The notes beneath the pieces are model-generated. The model worked only from the letters and a program-made list of their open reading frames with translations. It did not search any database and was not told the DNA's origin. Of a stretch of 64,000 nt of DNA, positions 8,551 to 18,100 are shown piece by piece. Positions within the stretch are counted from its first letter, which is position 1, and each line of letters opens with the position of its first letter. Origin of the DNA: Prevotellaceae bacterium UBA6398 (lineage in GTDB: Bacteria; Bacteroidota; Bacteroidia; Bacteroidales; Bacteroidaceae); contig DJQA01000003.1 of the NCBI GenBank assembly GCA_002437495.1, positions 104,161-168,160 of the forward strand, given 5' to 3'. The position numbers and the translations under genes are program-made.

Positions 8551-9294
8551 ATGACTGAGCTTTACGGTTTGATAGGATACCCGCTGGGGCACTCATTTTC
8601 GGCAAAATATTTCGCCGAAAAATTCGCGGCTCAAGGCATTAACGCAGCTTACCGCAACTTCGCCATTGAAACAATCGACCTGCTTCCGGGCATATTGAAA
8701 AGCAACCCCACGCTTCGAGGCTTCAACGTAACCATACCTTACAAGCAGCAGGTAATGCGCTATCTTGACAGCATAGACGAAACCGCCGGTATAATAGGAG
8801 CCGTAAACGCAGTATGTGTAAGCCGGACCGGCAACGACATAAAACTCACGGGGCATAACGCCGATGTAATCGGTTTCACAGAATCACTGCGCCCGCTACT
8901 TAAACCACAGCACAAGAACGCCCTTGTGCTCGGCACGGGCGGCGCGTCAAAAGCCGTTGTGTACGGTTTGCGACAGCTCGGCATAAAGCCACAATATGTA
9001 AGCCGCACAAGGCGCGAGGGCATTATCGCATACGAGGACATTACTCCCGAAACACTCGGAGAATACAAGCTAATAGTAAATTGTACCCCACTCGGAATGT
9101 TCCCGAACGTAAACAGTGCCCCAAACATTCCGTACCACGCCCTAACGCCGGAACACCTGCTGTATGATTTGGTTTACAATCCCGAGGAAACCCTTTTTCT
9201 GCGAAAAGGACGCGAACAAGGCGCTGCCGTTAAAAACGGCATCGATATGCTGCACTTGCAAGCCGAAGCCTCTTGGAATTTTTGGAACAAATAA
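8551..9294 (+). CDS. aroE: Shikimate dehydrogenase
   Basis: NADPH-dependent reduction of 3-dehydroshikimate to shikimate in aromatic amino acid synthesis. 247 residues, slightly short for the family but complete. It has the substrate motif GYPLGHSFS (residues ~9-17), the catalytic-lysine motif NVTIPYKQQV, the nucleotide loop VLGTGGASKAV and the C-terminal segment KNGIDMLHLQAEASWNFW. It begins 3 nt after menG, consistent with one mnmA-menG-aroE transcript. Confidence 0.94.
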   Translation: MTELYGLIGYPLGHSFSAKYFAEKFAAQGINAAYRNFAIETIDLLPGILKSNPTLRGFNVTIPYKQQVMRYLDSIDETAGIIGAVNAVCVSRTGNDIKLTGHNADVIGFTESLRPLLKPQHKNALVLGTGGASKAVVYGLRQLGIKPQYVSRTRREGIIAYEDITPETLGEYKLIVNCTPLGMFPNVNSAPNIPYHALTPEHLLYDLVYNPEETLFLRKGREQGAAVKNGIDMLHLQAEASWNFWNK

Positions 9295-9366
9295 TGCCGC
9301 CACGGCTTTGTGCTGTTGTAAGAAATCGCTAATATTGCAGTATCAAAAACTTAAAAACTTATTATC

Positions 9367-9645
9367 ATGATCAGAGTAAATTGTTTTGCCAAAATCAACG
9401 ACACAGCCCACAAAGGCGAAGTTATTGAAAATGCGAAAAAGCTCACCGAGGCTTCCCTTAAACACGCCGGGAACATAGCATACGACATTTTCACGAGCGA
9501 AACTCGCCAAGACGTGGCCATGATTTGCGAAACATGGAAAGATGCAGAGGCACTGAAAGCCCATATGGCAACAGAGGAGTTCAAGCTCTATGTTGGAAAC
9601 ATCGAGAAATATGCCACAATGAAAATAGAGCAGTTCGAGTTCTGA
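9367..9645 (+). CDS. ABM-domain protein (putative quinol monooxygenase, YgiN-like)
   Basis: 92 residues forming one antibiotic-biosynthesis-monooxygenase (ABM) ferredoxin-like fold: an N-terminal strand, a helix with ENAKKLTEASLKHAGN, then IAYDIFTSE, MICETWKDAEALKAHMATEEFKLY. These proteins act as cofactor-free oxygenases on quinols or other aromatics, or degrade small metabolites; the substrate here is unknown. It is separated from aroE by 72 bp containing a TAATATTG box, and a terminator follows at 9663, so it is probably monocistronic. Confidence 0.8.
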   Translation: MIRVNCFAKINDTAHKGEVIENAKKLTEASLKHAGNIAYDIFTSETRQDVAMICETWKDAEALKAHMATEEFKLYVGNIEKYATMKIEQFEF

Positions 9646-9662
9646 CAATTACAAAAACAACC

Positions 9663-9702
9663 AATGCGCGTGTGGGAACAAAACTTGCACGCGCATTTTT
9701 CG
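9663..9702 (+). terminator. Terminator after the ABM-domain gene
   Basis: Arms AATGCGCGTG (9663-9672) and CACGCGCATT (9688-9697), then TTTC. Confidence 0.75.
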
Positions 9703-9787
9703 TAATCCGCTCAGCCGCATAAGCCGATATGCACACGCAAATGTCAGCACAAAATATGGAGCTTACGGCAAAAACAACGATTAAAAC

Positions 9788-9818
9788 TTTGCCTGTCAAA
9801 ATAAAAGCCGTAAATTTG
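9788..9818 (+). promoter_or_regulatory. Promoter of rpmE2
   Basis: TTTG 9788-9791, exactly 19 bp, TAAATTTG 9811-9818. This is the closest match to the Bacteroidetes consensus in the window. Confidence 0.75.
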
Positions 9819-9862
9819 CACCGCTTTTTAGGCGAATAATAAAATAAAATCAGTATATAGCA

Positions 9863-10120
9863 ATGAAAAAAGGCATTCATCCCGAAGATTACCGTCCCGT
9901 GGTATTCAAAGATATGAGCAATGGCGATATGTTTCTTTCGCGCTCTACCTGCAAAACTAACGACACCATAGAGTTTGAAGGCGAAACCTATCCTTTGGTC
10001 AAGCTTGAAATTTCCAGCAGTTCACACCCATTCTACACTGGAAAGAACAAGCTGGTTGACACCGCAGGTCGCGTTGACAAATTTATGAGCCGTTACGGCA
10101 AGACAAACAAGGCTAAGTAA
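9863..10120 (+). CDS. rpmE2: 50S ribosomal protein L31 type B
   Basis: 85 residues. MKKGIHPEDYRPVVFKDM and the later FYTGKNKLVDTAGRVDKF motif identify L31. It is the type B form: the zinc-binding CxxC pairs of type A are absent, with only one Cys (TCKTND). Type B L31 lets ribosomes form when zinc is scarce. It has its own promoter and a strong terminator, so it is a single-gene unit. Confidence 0.96.
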   Translation: MKKGIHPEDYRPVVFKDMSNGDMFLSRSTCKTNDTIEFEGETYPLVKLEISSSSHPFYTGKNKLVDTAGRVDKFMSRYGKTNKAK

Positions 10121-10142
10121 GCAACCAAGCCATCAAGAAATC

Positions 10143-10184
10143 AGAACGAGGGTTTGCCCAAAGGGCAAATCCTCGTTCTTTTTG
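10143..10184 (+). terminator. Terminator after rpmE2
   Basis: 17-bp arms (10143-10159 and 10163-10179, one G-T pair), a 3-nt loop, then TTTTTGTT. The minus strand also ends A-rich, so it may serve asnA in part. Confidence 0.85.
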
Positions 10185-10284
10185 TTCGAAATTTTCTCTT
10201 TTGCTTTTTACGGTTCACAAGCCGTTGTTAAAGGCCGAAACGCCAGTCCATTGTAAACAAGCCGCTGCAAAATTAGCATAACAC

Positions 10285-11322
10285 TCAAAGCAGAGTGATA
10301 TTCATTTTGCTGCACTCCTCACGCATTTCCTCGGGCCATATACTTGCCTGTATTTCGCCTATGTGCGCTTTTTTCAAATAAAACATGCACAGGCGCGACT
10401 GCCCTATTCCGCCGCCTATGCTTAGAGGCAGCGAACCCTCCAAAAGACGTCTGTGGAAATACAGTCGCTCGCGGTCCTCCTTGCCGGCCTCCTTGAGCTG
10501 GTGAAGCAAAGATTTCCTGTCAACGCGCACACCCATAGAAGAAAGTTCCAATGCCACGTTAAGCACATCATCCCACACCATTATATCTCCGTTAAGCCCC
10601 GGCAGCCCGTTTTCGGCAACGGTGGAATAGTCGTCATAGTCGGGGGCGCGCAAGTCGTGAGGCTTACCATCGCCAAGCGGACAGCCTATGCCTATAATGA
10701 ACACCGCCCCTTTTTCGCGGGTTATGAGCTGTTCTCGCTCCTTGGGCGCTTTATCGGGATACATTCTGCGCAATTCCTCGGAATGTATGAAAAATATTTC
10801 ATCGGGCAGCTGCGGCTTAATTTGGGGATAAGCTTCATAGACCATGAACTCGGTGCGCTTCAACGCCGAATATATTTGTTCCACAATATATTTCAAGAAT
10901 TCGAGCGTACGGTCGCCCTGCGTAATAACCCTCTCCCAATCCCACTGGTCAACATACAGCGAATGCAGGTTATCGAGTTCCTCATCGGCGCGTATGGCGT
11001 TCATATCGGTATATATGCCATATCCCGGAGCAAAACCGTATTGCGCCAAAGTAAGCCTCTTCCATTTTGCGAGCGAATGCACCACCTCGGCTTTCATATC
11101 GCCAATATCCTTAATGTGAAACGTAACGGCACGCTCCGTTCCGTTTAGGTCGTCGTTTATACCCGTGCCCGATGGCACAAACAGCGGTCCCGTTACACGG
11201 TGCAGGTTCAAAGCCGTGGATAGGTTTTGCTGAAAAAACTCCTTTATCATCTTTATGCCGCGTTCGGTTTGCAGCCTGCCTATCTGCGGCTTATAATTTT
11301 CAATTTTCAAAATCTTGCTCAT
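10285..11322 (-). CDS. asnA: Aspartate-ammonia ligase (asparagine synthetase A)
   Basis: Makes asparagine from aspartate, ammonia and ATP; class II aminoacyl-tRNA synthetase-like fold. 345 residues, close to the usual ~330. Family motifs seen include TGPLFVPSGTGINDDLNG, HSLAKWKRLTLAQYGF, GYGIYTDMNAIR, VDQWDWE and the C-terminal LSIGGGIGQSRLCMFYL. Convergent with rpmE2 and divergent from nqrA across a 620-bp gap. TAATTTTG at 11349-11342 on this strand is the likely -7 box, about 20 bp before the ATG. Confidence 0.96.
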   Translation of the reverse strand: MSKILKIENYKPQIGRLQTERGIKMIKEFFQQNLSTALNLHRVTGPLFVPSGTGINDDLNGTERAVTFHIKDIGDMKAEVVHSLAKWKRLTLAQYGFAPGYGIYTDMNAIRADEELDNLHSLYVDQWDWERVITQGDRTLEFLKYIVEQIYSALKRTEFMVYEAYPQIKPQLPDEIFFIHSEELRRMYPDKAPKEREQLITREKGAVFIIGIGCPLGDGKPHDLRAPDYDDYSTVAENGLPGLNGDIMVWDDVLNVALELSSMGVRVDRKSLLHQLKEAGKEDRERLYFHRRLLEGSLPLSIGGGIGQSRLCMFYLKKAHIGEIQASIWPEEMREECSKMNITLL

Positions 11323-11341
11323 ATTTCATTCTGTTTGCTCG

Positions 11342-11349
11342 CAAAATTA
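11342..11349 (-). promoter_or_regulatory. -7 element for asnA
   Basis: TAATTTTG read on the minus strand, 20 bp before the asnA start. Confidence 0.5.
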
Positions 11350-11574
11350 GCAATAAAACTACATATTTCGCTTTTTATATCTCATAAAATGAATAAATGT
11401 TCGTAAAAAGCATTCCACTCCTATCACAGCAAACCGTGCAAACTTCTCCGCACAATCAGTGCGCACGCATAACTGTAAAAGCGCGCCCTTCCTTGTTTTT
11501 TTTGCAATATTCAACACACGGTATTCCAATGCGCACCTCTGCCACCATTGAATGCAGCCTAACTGCACATACGA

Positions 11575-11658
11575 AGAAAACCTACATGGGGTGTAGAAAA
11601 AACCATGTCCTATGTAGAAAAAATTACATCAAATATAATTCAAATTACATCAGACCTT
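11575..11658 (-). repeat. Four-unit 21-bp intergenic array, copy A3
   Basis: Minus strand words: AAGGTCTGATGTA (TTTGAAT tail), TATATTTGATGTA, TACATAGGACATG and TACACCCCATGTA (decayed unit 4). It lies between the divergent asnA and nqr promoters. No B element is present; the rest of the 620-bp gap (11359-11574 and 11659-11877) shows nothing else recognisable. Confidence 0.85.
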
Positions 11659-11877
11659 TTTTGCCCTTTTGCAACACAAAGAAACACAAAATCTTGCAAA
11701 TTCCGATAGCGGCTTTGTATTCTTCTATTTTTTCACCACTATGCGTTTTTGCCTGCACTATCGCGCCCACACACCGACAACCCCCGTTTTCCTTACTGTG
11801 CGCCCACATTTTTTCTTATGCGGAGTTTGCATTTATAAAGTTTTTTTATGCTTATCAATTTCTTGTTCGCTTTTATC

Positions 11878-11908
11878 TTGCAGGAATGGGGTTTTATTGT
11901 TATTTTCG
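11878..11908 (+). promoter_or_regulatory. Promoter of nqrABCDEF
   Basis: TTG 11878-11880, a 20-bp spacer and TATTTTCG 11901-11908 (one mismatch to TAnnTTTG), 34 bp before the nqrA start. Confidence 0.5.
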
Positions 11909-11942
11909 CAAAGAAATTGTATGGACAACATAAATCCTGTTT

Positions 11943-13292
11943 ATGAATAAGATTATAAAGCTGCACAAAGGTTTGGACATTCCCATTGAGGGTGTTGCGG
12001 ATCTCCGTGTGTCGGATGTCCGCAACGATGTTGGCAAAATTGCCATATGTCCGCCCGACTTCATCGGCTTCGTTCCGCGTGTGGTTGTTAAAGAGGGCGA
12101 CACCGTAAAGGTTGGCACGCCGCTCTTCGTTGACAAGCGCAATGAGGCGCAAAAGCTCACATCGCCAGTTAGCGGAAAGGTTGCCGCCGTGGAGCGCGGC
12201 GAACGGCGCAAGCTGCTCGCCGTGGTTATAGAGAACGATGGCAAATTCCTGTCCGAAGACTTCGGAAAGTACAACGTAGACGGCATGGACGCGCAAGAGG
12301 TTGTGAAAGCGATGAACTCCGTCGGCATCACGCCATATTTGCGTCAACGTCCGTTCGACATAGTTCCCGACACAACACAAACCCCACGCGGCATATTCAT
12401 ATCATTATTTAGCACCATGCCACTCGCTGCAGACCGCAACTTTGTGCTTACGGACAGGGAAGACTTTTTCAAGGCCGGCGTCAAGGCCCTTTCGAAGATA
12501 GCCCCTGTAAGCGTGGGCATATCCCCAACACAACAAGCTGCATTCGGCGAAATAGACGGCGCAGAAGTAAACGTGTTCGAGGGACCCAATCCGGCGGGAA
12601 ACGTGGGAGTGCAGATAAACAACACCAAACCCGTGAACAAAGGCGAGGTTGTTTGGACAATAAACCCGGAGAGCGTGGCAATTCTCGGAAAACTGCTTAC
12701 CACAGGCACTCCCGACTTCACACGCCGCATTGCCCTTGCCGGTTCGGAGGTTACAGCCCCCCAATACTACGACACCATAGTCGGTGGAAGCCTGCAACCG
12801 ATTGTTGAAGGCAAACTGAAACACACCGCACACGTGCGCATAATAAACGGCAACCCGCTTGTGGGAACGCCCGTTTCCGCAAACGGCTACCTATCAGCTT
12901 ATGCCGGCGAAGTTACGGTCATCCCCGAAGGCGACAACAAGAACGAAGTGCTGGGCTGGATAGCCCCGCGCACAAACGAATTCTCGGCAAGCCACGCATA
13001 TCTGTCATGGCTGATGCCCGGGCGCAAATACAATCCCGATGCACGCATAAAGGGCGGGGAACGCCACATTATAATGAGCGGCGAATACGACAAAGTTTTT
13101 CCAATGGACATATACGCCGGATATTTGGTTAAGGCGATTATTGCAAAGGACATCGACCGCATGGAGGAACTCGGCATATACGAAGTTGCACCCGAGGACT
13201 TCGCCGTGGCGGAATTCGTTGACTCTTCTAAACTCGAATTGCAAAAAATAGTGCGCGAGGGGCTCGACTTCCTGCGCAAAGAGCTGGCATGA
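11943..13292 (+). CDS. nqrA: Na+-translocating NADH:quinone reductase subunit A
   Basis: Peripheral subunit of the sodium-pumping NADH:quinone oxidoreductase. 449 residues, normal length. LHKGLDIPIEG opens the protein as in other NqrA, followed by a biotinyl/lipoyl-like barrel (VKEGDTVKVGTPLFVDKR...SPVSGKVAAVERGERRKL) and the RnfC-like core. No membrane segments. First gene of a six-gene operon in the standard order A-F, with gaps of 12-42 bp between genes. Confidence 0.97.
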   Translation: MNKIIKLHKGLDIPIEGVADLRVSDVRNDVGKIAICPPDFIGFVPRVVVKEGDTVKVGTPLFVDKRNEAQKLTSPVSGKVAAVERGERRKLLAVVIENDGKFLSEDFGKYNVDGMDAQEVVKAMNSVGITPYLRQRPFDIVPDTTQTPRGIFISLFSTMPLAADRNFVLTDREDFFKAGVKALSKIAPVSVGISPTQQAAFGEIDGAEVNVFEGPNPAGNVGVQINNTKPVNKGEVVWTINPESVAILGKLLTTGTPDFTRRIALAGSEVTAPQYYDTIVGGSLQPIVEGKLKHTAHVRIINGNPLVGTPVSANGYLSAYAGEVTVIPEGDNKNEVLGWIAPRTNEFSASHAYLSWLMPGRKYNPDARIKGGERHIIMSGEYDKVFPMDIYAGYLVKAIIAKDIDRMEELGIYEVAPEDFAVAEFVDSSKLELQKIVREGLDFLRKELA

Positions 13293-13308
13293 CAAAGAAC
13301 AAAACGGT

Positions 13309-14460
13309 ATGAGCAAAATAAAGGAATATATTGACAAGATAAGACCGCAGTTTGAGGACGGCGGCAGACTTAAGCCCTTGCACTCGGTGTTCGAAGGCTT
13401 TGAGTCGTTTCTTCTGGTATCCTCCGCAACATCAAAATCCGGAGTATCCATACACGATGCCATCGACTCCAAGCGAATAATGTCGTTTGTGGTGATAGCC
13501 TTGATGCCCGCACTGCTGTTCGGAATGTACAACATAGGCTTCCAGAACTACAAAGCCGCAGGCGTTGACGCTTCATGGCTCACAATGTTCACATACGGTC
13601 TGCTTGTAATGCTGCCCAAGATAGTGGTATCATACATAGTGGGACTTGGAATAGAATTCGCCGTGGCACAATGGAAGCACGAAGAAATACAGGAAGGCTA
13701 CCTTGTAACGGGACTTATAGTACCGATGATACTGCCGGTGAACTGTCCGCTGTGGATAATGGCCATTGCAATTGCGTTTGCAGTGGTATTCGCCAAGGAA
13801 ATTTTCGGCGGTACGGGAATGAACATATTCAACGTTGCACTCGTGGCACGCGCCTTCATGTTCATCTCCTACCCTTCAAAAATGTCCGGCGACACCGTGT
13901 GGATAGCCAACGACACGGTACTCGGCCTTGGCAACAAACTTCCCGAAGCGTTCACGGCTGCAACACCGCTTGCACAGACAGGACTAGGCAAAACTCCCGA
14001 TGCCACGCTGCTTGACTCCATTGTGGGTCTGATTCCCGGAAGCATTGGCGAAACAAGCGTCATAGCAATACTTATCGGAGCTATATTCTTGCTGATAACG
14101 GGCATTGCAAGCTGGAAAACCATGCTTAGCGTGTTTGTTGGCGGAGGCGTTGCCGCCGCACTTTATCATGCAGCCGGGCTCACCAACATTTCATGGTACG
14201 AGCACCTTGTGCTTGGAGGCTTCTGCTTTGGCGCAGTGTTCATGGCCACCGACCCCGTAACAAGCGCACGCACCGAGGGAGGCAAATACATTTACGGCCT
14301 TCTTATAGGCATTATAGCCGTTACAATAAGGGTTCTTAACCCAGGATACCCGGAAGGGATGATGTTTGCAATATTAATGATGAATATGTTCGCCCCCGCC
14401 ATCGACTACTGCTTTGTACAAAGCAATGTGCGCCGCCGTATGCGCAGGGTAAAACAGTAA
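13309..14460 (+). CDS. nqrB: Na+-translocating NADH:quinone reductase subunit B
   Basis: Integral membrane subunit that carries a covalently bound FMN and forms much of the sodium path. 383 residues with about nine or ten hydrophobic segments after residue ~50. The stretch FTAATPLAQ places Thr219 where NqrB proteins attach FMN by a phosphoester bond, a job done by the ApbE flavin transferase, which is not in this window. The conserved GGTGMNIFNVALVARAF and FMATDPVTSARTE segments are present. Confidence 0.96.
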   Translation: MSKIKEYIDKIRPQFEDGGRLKPLHSVFEGFESFLLVSSATSKSGVSIHDAIDSKRIMSFVVIALMPALLFGMYNIGFQNYKAAGVDASWLTMFTYGLLVMLPKIVVSYIVGLGIEFAVAQWKHEEIQEGYLVTGLIVPMILPVNCPLWIMAIAIAFAVVFAKEIFGGTGMNIFNVALVARAFMFISYPSKMSGDTVWIANDTVLGLGNKLPEAFTAATPLAQTGLGKTPDATLLDSIVGLIPGSIGETSVIAILIGAIFLLITGIASWKTMLSVFVGGGVAAALYHAAGLTNISWYEHLVLGGFCFGAVFMATDPVTSARTEGGKYIYGLLIGIIAVTIRVLNPGYPEGMMFAILMMNMFAPAIDYCFVQSNVRRRMRRVKQ

Positions 14461-14472
14461 ACAAACAAGCAT

Positions 14473-15177
14473 ATGAAAATCAACACAAACAGCAACGCCT
14501 ACACATTGGCCTACGCATCGGCAGTGGTTGTGATTGTGGCATTCCTGCTGGCCTTCGTGTCAAAATCACTCGAACCGGCATCCCTGTCCAACGAGCGTAT
14601 AGACAAGAAAAAGCAGATTCTCGCCTCGCTCAACATAAGGAACATTGACAACAGCCGGGTGGAAAGCGAATACGAAAAGAGCATAACATTCGACAAAATA
14701 ATACGCATTGACGGCAGCGTATACAAAGACGGGGCAGGGAAAGACAAGGACGGTTTCAAAATCGACCCCAAGGAAATCGATGACAACCACCTGCCACTTT
14801 ATCAGTGCTACGTTAACGGTCAGACGAAATACGTTATACCGCTTTACGGGAAAGGCTTATGGGGACCTATTTGGGGATATCTTGCGCTTGACGAAGACAA
14901 AAATACCGTCTTTGGGGCATACTTCAGCCACCAGAGCGAAACGGCAGGGCTAGGTGCACGAATAACCGAGGAGGATTTTCAGAAGGAATTCGTGGGTAAA
15001 AAACTGTTCGCCAACGGCGGCAGCACAGTCATGCTCGGTTTGACAAAAAAGAAAGACCCCGCTAAAGAGCAGTTTCAATGCGATGCAATCTCGGGCGCAA
15101 CGCTAACCTGTAACGGCGTAACCGAGATGATACATAACTGCGTGGCAAAATACAGTGATTTCCTACTGGACAAATAA
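14473..15177 (+). CDS. nqrC: Na+-translocating NADH:quinone reductase subunit C
   Basis: Periplasmic FMN-carrying subunit anchored by one N-terminal membrane helix (residues ~13-32). 234 residues. The flavinylation motif SGATLT has Thr210 as the FMN-attachment residue, and the FMN-binding domain begins near GLWGPIWGYLAL. Contains HQSETAGLGARI as in other NqrC/RnfG proteins. Confidence 0.96.
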   Translation: MKINTNSNAYTLAYASAVVVIVAFLLAFVSKSLEPASLSNERIDKKKQILASLNIRNIDNSRVESEYEKSITFDKIIRIDGSVYKDGAGKDKDGFKIDPKEIDDNHLPLYQCYVNGQTKYVIPLYGKGLWGPIWGYLALDEDKNTVFGAYFSHQSETAGLGARITEEDFQKEFVGKKLFANGGSTVMLGLTKKKDPAKEQFQCDAISGATLTCNGVTEMIHNCVAKYSDFLLDK

Positions 15178-15209
15178 AAAAACAGAAACAAACAAAGAAG
15201 GCATATAAT

Positions 15210-15836
15210 ATGGCAAAACTCTTTTCTGTGGAAAACCGCGAAGTGTTCACCACCCCGCTGGGAAAAGACAACCCAATCACGGTGCAGATACTCGGCATCT
15301 GCTCTGCCCTTGCCGTAACCTCACAACTTGAGCCGGCAATAGTAATGGGCTTATCGGTAACCGCAATCACCGCCCTTAGCAACTTCATAGTCTCCCTGAT
15401 ACGCAAAACAATTCCCAACCGCATACGCATAATAGTGCAGCTTGTTGTTGTGGCCGCCTTGGTTACAATCGTGAGCATGGTTCTAAAAGCCGTGGCATAC
15501 GATGTGAGCGTGCAGCTTTCTGTTTACGTGGGATTGATAATAACCAACTGTATACTTATGGGCCGCCTTGAAGCGTTCGCAATGAGCCACGCACCGTGGC
15601 CGAGCTTCATAGACGGGCTTGCAAACGGTTTGGGCTACGCCTACATTCTTGTTATCGTGGGCGGAGTGCGCGAAATTCTCGGCTCCGGGTGCCTGCTCGG
15701 TTTCAAGTTTATACCAGACGCTGTTTACAACGCCGGCTACCTTGACAACAGCATGATGACCACGCCGGCAATGGCGCTCATAATTCTTGGCTGTGTTATT
15801 TGGGTGAGCAACTCAGTTATCAACAAAAAACAGTAA
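15210..15836 (+). CDS. nqrD: Na+-translocating NADH:quinone reductase subunit D
   Basis: Integral membrane subunit, 208 residues, six predicted helices. Together with NqrE it forms an inverted pair that coordinates an Fe or Fe-S centre between Cys residues in the membrane; conserved ICSALAVT and TNCILMGRLEAFA segments carry the cysteines. Fifth-position gap of 32 bp from nqrC. Confidence 0.96.
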   Translation: MAKLFSVENREVFTTPLGKDNPITVQILGICSALAVTSQLEPAIVMGLSVTAITALSNFIVSLIRKTIPNRIRIIVQLVVVAALVTIVSMVLKAVAYDVSVQLSVYVGLIITNCILMGRLEAFAMSHAPWPSFIDGLANGLGYAYILVIVGGVREILGSGCLLGFKFIPDAVYNAGYLDNSMMTTPAMALIILGCVIWVSNSVINKKQ

Positions 15837-15878
15837 CGGCACCCAATAGCATCGTAAAACCTATAAAGAAAGAACAAC

Positions 15879-16508
15879 ATGGAACATGACATAGCACTGT
15901 TTATCCGCTCGGTATTTGTGGATAACATGATATTCGCATCTTTTCTCGGCATGTGTTCCTACCTTGCCGTGTCGAAAAACCTCAAGACATCATTAGGGCT
16001 CGGCATAGCCGTAACCTTCGTGCTTGTGGTAACGGTGCCAATAAACTACCTGCTTCAAACCAAGGTGCTCGCTCCGGGCTGCATACTGCCCGGCATTGAC
16101 CTCACATATCTCTCTTTCATTCTTTTCATAGCTGTTATTGCGGCTATAGTGCAGCTTGTGGAAATGGTTGTGGAACGTTTTTCACCATCGCTTTATAACG
16201 CGCTTGGCATATTCCTCCCGCTAATCGCCGTTAACTGCGCCATTATGGGAGCGTCTCTGTTCATGCAGCAAAGAATAGAGATGGACCCTGCAACAGACGC
16301 ACGCGCCATAGCCGGAGTTGGCGATGCAATTGTTTACGCATTCAGCTCGGGAATAGGTTGGCTTCTTGCAATCGTGGGACTTGCCGCAATACGCGAGAAA
16401 ATGGCTTACTCCGATGTTCCGAAAAACCTTCAGGGGCTGGGAATAACTTTCATAACCGTAGGGCTTATGGCAATGGCGTTCATGTGCTTCTCGGGGCTGA
16501 ACATATAG
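15879..16508 (+). CDS. nqrE: Na+-translocating NADH:quinone reductase subunit E
   Basis: Partner of NqrD, 209 residues, six membrane helices. GMCSYLAVSKN and AVNCAIMGASLFM hold the two cysteines expected to bind the intramembrane iron centre. Its topology is opposite to that of NqrD. Confidence 0.96.
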   Translation: MEHDIALFIRSVFVDNMIFASFLGMCSYLAVSKNLKTSLGLGIAVTFVLVVTVPINYLLQTKVLAPGCILPGIDLTYLSFILFIAVIAAIVQLVEMVVERFSPSLYNALGIFLPLIAVNCAIMGASLFMQQRIEMDPATDARAIAGVGDAIVYAFSSGIGWLLAIVGLAAIREKMAYSDVPKNLQGLGITFITVGLMAMAFMCFSGLNI

Positions 16509-16538
16509 TATGTAGTACAGAAAACAAGAATCAATAAT

Positions 16539-17831
16539 ATGTCGCAGACAATTATAATGTTCATCACATCAAGCATAGGTGTGTTTTGGGGGGTGATAAT
16601 CCTCATGGTAATCCTGCTGCTTGTGGCAAAGAGATACCTTACTCCGAGCGGAAACGTAAACATAACAATAAACGGAGACAAGAAGCTGTCAGTGCCGCAA
16701 GGCGCATCGCTGCTCTCCACCCTTGCCGAGCAAAATGTATATCTCTCATCGGCGTGCGGCGGCAAAGGCTCGTGCGGGCAGTGCAAATGCCAGGTAATAA
16801 GCGGCGGCGGCGAGGCACTTGACGTTGAAAAATCCCATTTCACGCGCCGCGAACTGCTCGACCACTACCGTCTCGGATGCCAAGTAAAGGTAAAGGGAGA
16901 CATGGAAATAAAAGTTCCGCAGTCGGTGCTCGGCGTCAAGAAATACGAATGCACCGTAGTGTCGAACAACAATGTGGCATCTTTCATAAAGGAATTTATC
17001 GTTGCTCTGCCCAAAGGCGAACACATGGACTTCCTTCCCGGAAGCTATGCGCAGATTGAAATTCCGGCATACACCATGGACTACGACAAGGACATCGACA
17101 AGGAAAGCCTTGGACGCTATCTGCCGGCATGGCAGAAGTTCGGACTGTTCTCTCTGAAATGCACAAACACCGTGCCCACCACACGTGCCTACTCCATGGC
17201 CAATTATCCCGCCGAGGGCGACCGTTTCATGCTTACGGTTAGGATAGCCACGCCGCCTTTCAAGCCGAAACCGCAAGTAGGTTTCCAGGATGTAATGCCG
17301 GGCATAGCATCCTCATACATTTTCACCCTAAAGCCCGGCGACAAGGTTGTAATGTCAGGTCCCTACGGCGATTTCCACCCACGCTTCAACTCCAAGCGCG
17401 AAATGATATGGGTAGGCGGAGGTGCCGGAATGGCACCGCTGCGTGCGCAAATTATGTACATGACACGCACACTGCACACCACCGACCGCAAAATGTCATA
17501 TTTTTACGGCGCACGCTCACTATCGGAAGTGTTCTACCTGAAAGACTTCCATGAACTCGAAAAGGAATTCCCCAATTTCAAATTCTACCTCGCGCTCGAC
17601 CGCCCCGACCCCGAAGCCGATGCGGCGCACGTGGAATACACCCCGGGCTTTGTGCATCAGGTTATGTATGAAAAATACCTGAAGAACCACCCCGCCCCCG
17701 AAGACATAGAATACTACTTATGCGGTCCGGGCCCCATGACGGGAGCGGTTATCAAGTTGCTCGATTCTCTCGGAGTGGAGCGCGAAGACATAATGTTTGA
17801 CGATTTCGGAGGCGGAGCACCCAAGAAATAA
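16539..17831 (+). CDS. nqrF: Na+-translocating NADH:quinone reductase subunit F
   Basis: Electron entry subunit. 430 residues: one N-terminal membrane helix (residues ~5-31), a plant-type 2Fe-2S domain with Cys73, Cys79, Cys82 and Cys114, an FAD domain (RAYSMANYP) and an NADH-binding domain (MIWVGGGAGMAPLRAQI, EYYLCGPGPM) ending in DDFGGG. NADH is oxidised in the cytoplasm and electrons pass through FAD and 2Fe-2S to the membrane subunits. Last gene of the operon; only a weak hairpin without a U-tract follows. Confidence 0.97.
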   Translation: MSQTIIMFITSSIGVFWGVIILMVILLLVAKRYLTPSGNVNITINGDKKLSVPQGASLLSTLAEQNVYLSSACGGKGSCGQCKCQVISGGGEALDVEKSHFTRRELLDHYRLGCQVKVKGDMEIKVPQSVLGVKKYECTVVSNNNVASFIKEFIVALPKGEHMDFLPGSYAQIEIPAYTMDYDKDIDKESLGRYLPAWQKFGLFSLKCTNTVPTTRAYSMANYPAEGDRFMLTVRIATPPFKPKPQVGFQDVMPGIASSYIFTLKPGDKVVMSGPYGDFHPRFNSKREMIWVGGGAGMAPLRAQIMYMTRTLHTTDRKMSYFYGARSLSEVFYLKDFHELEKEFPNFKFYLALDRPDPEADAAHVEYTPGFVHQVMYEKYLKNHPAPEDIEYYLCGPGPMTGAVIKLLDSLGVEREDIMFDDFGGGAPKK

Positions 17832-17859
17832 TCCCATAAAGCATACAGCTTTCCTTTTT

Positions 17860-17896
17860 ACAGAGACCGGGCGGCGCAAAGCAGTTCGGTCTCTGT
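17860..17896 (+). terminator. Weak stem-loop after nqrF
   Basis: 10-bp perfect arms ACAGAGACCG / CGGTCTCTGT with a 17-nt loop. No T-run follows, so it may be an mRNA 3'-end stabiliser rather than an intrinsic terminator. Confidence 0.4.
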
Positions 17897-18100
17897 CATT
17901 AATGCCTCGTGTTGCGATGAGAAATCATAAAAAAACGAGATTTTCCCATGCCCTTCGCGGCATGCCGTGCATACTTCCCATTGCCCAAGAAACCACGAAA
18001 ATGCCCAAATTTGCGTAAGACACCGATTCGAAACGCAATGGCAAAGCAAAAAACACCTGCCATAACGGCTTATTTTTCAAACGTTTGCTATGGCACAAAA

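Noticed and set aside
11577..11670. Families of similar small ORFs over the arrays (peptides such as VLCRKNYIRHNSNYIRPFF or MSYVEKITSDIIQTTSDLFF) at 11.6, 21.8, 31.0 and 39.7 kb
   Set aside because: The similarity follows from the DNA repeat itself. The peptides occur in different frames and strands, without starts, ribosome sites or codon-position bias. They are repeat artefacts, not a gene family.
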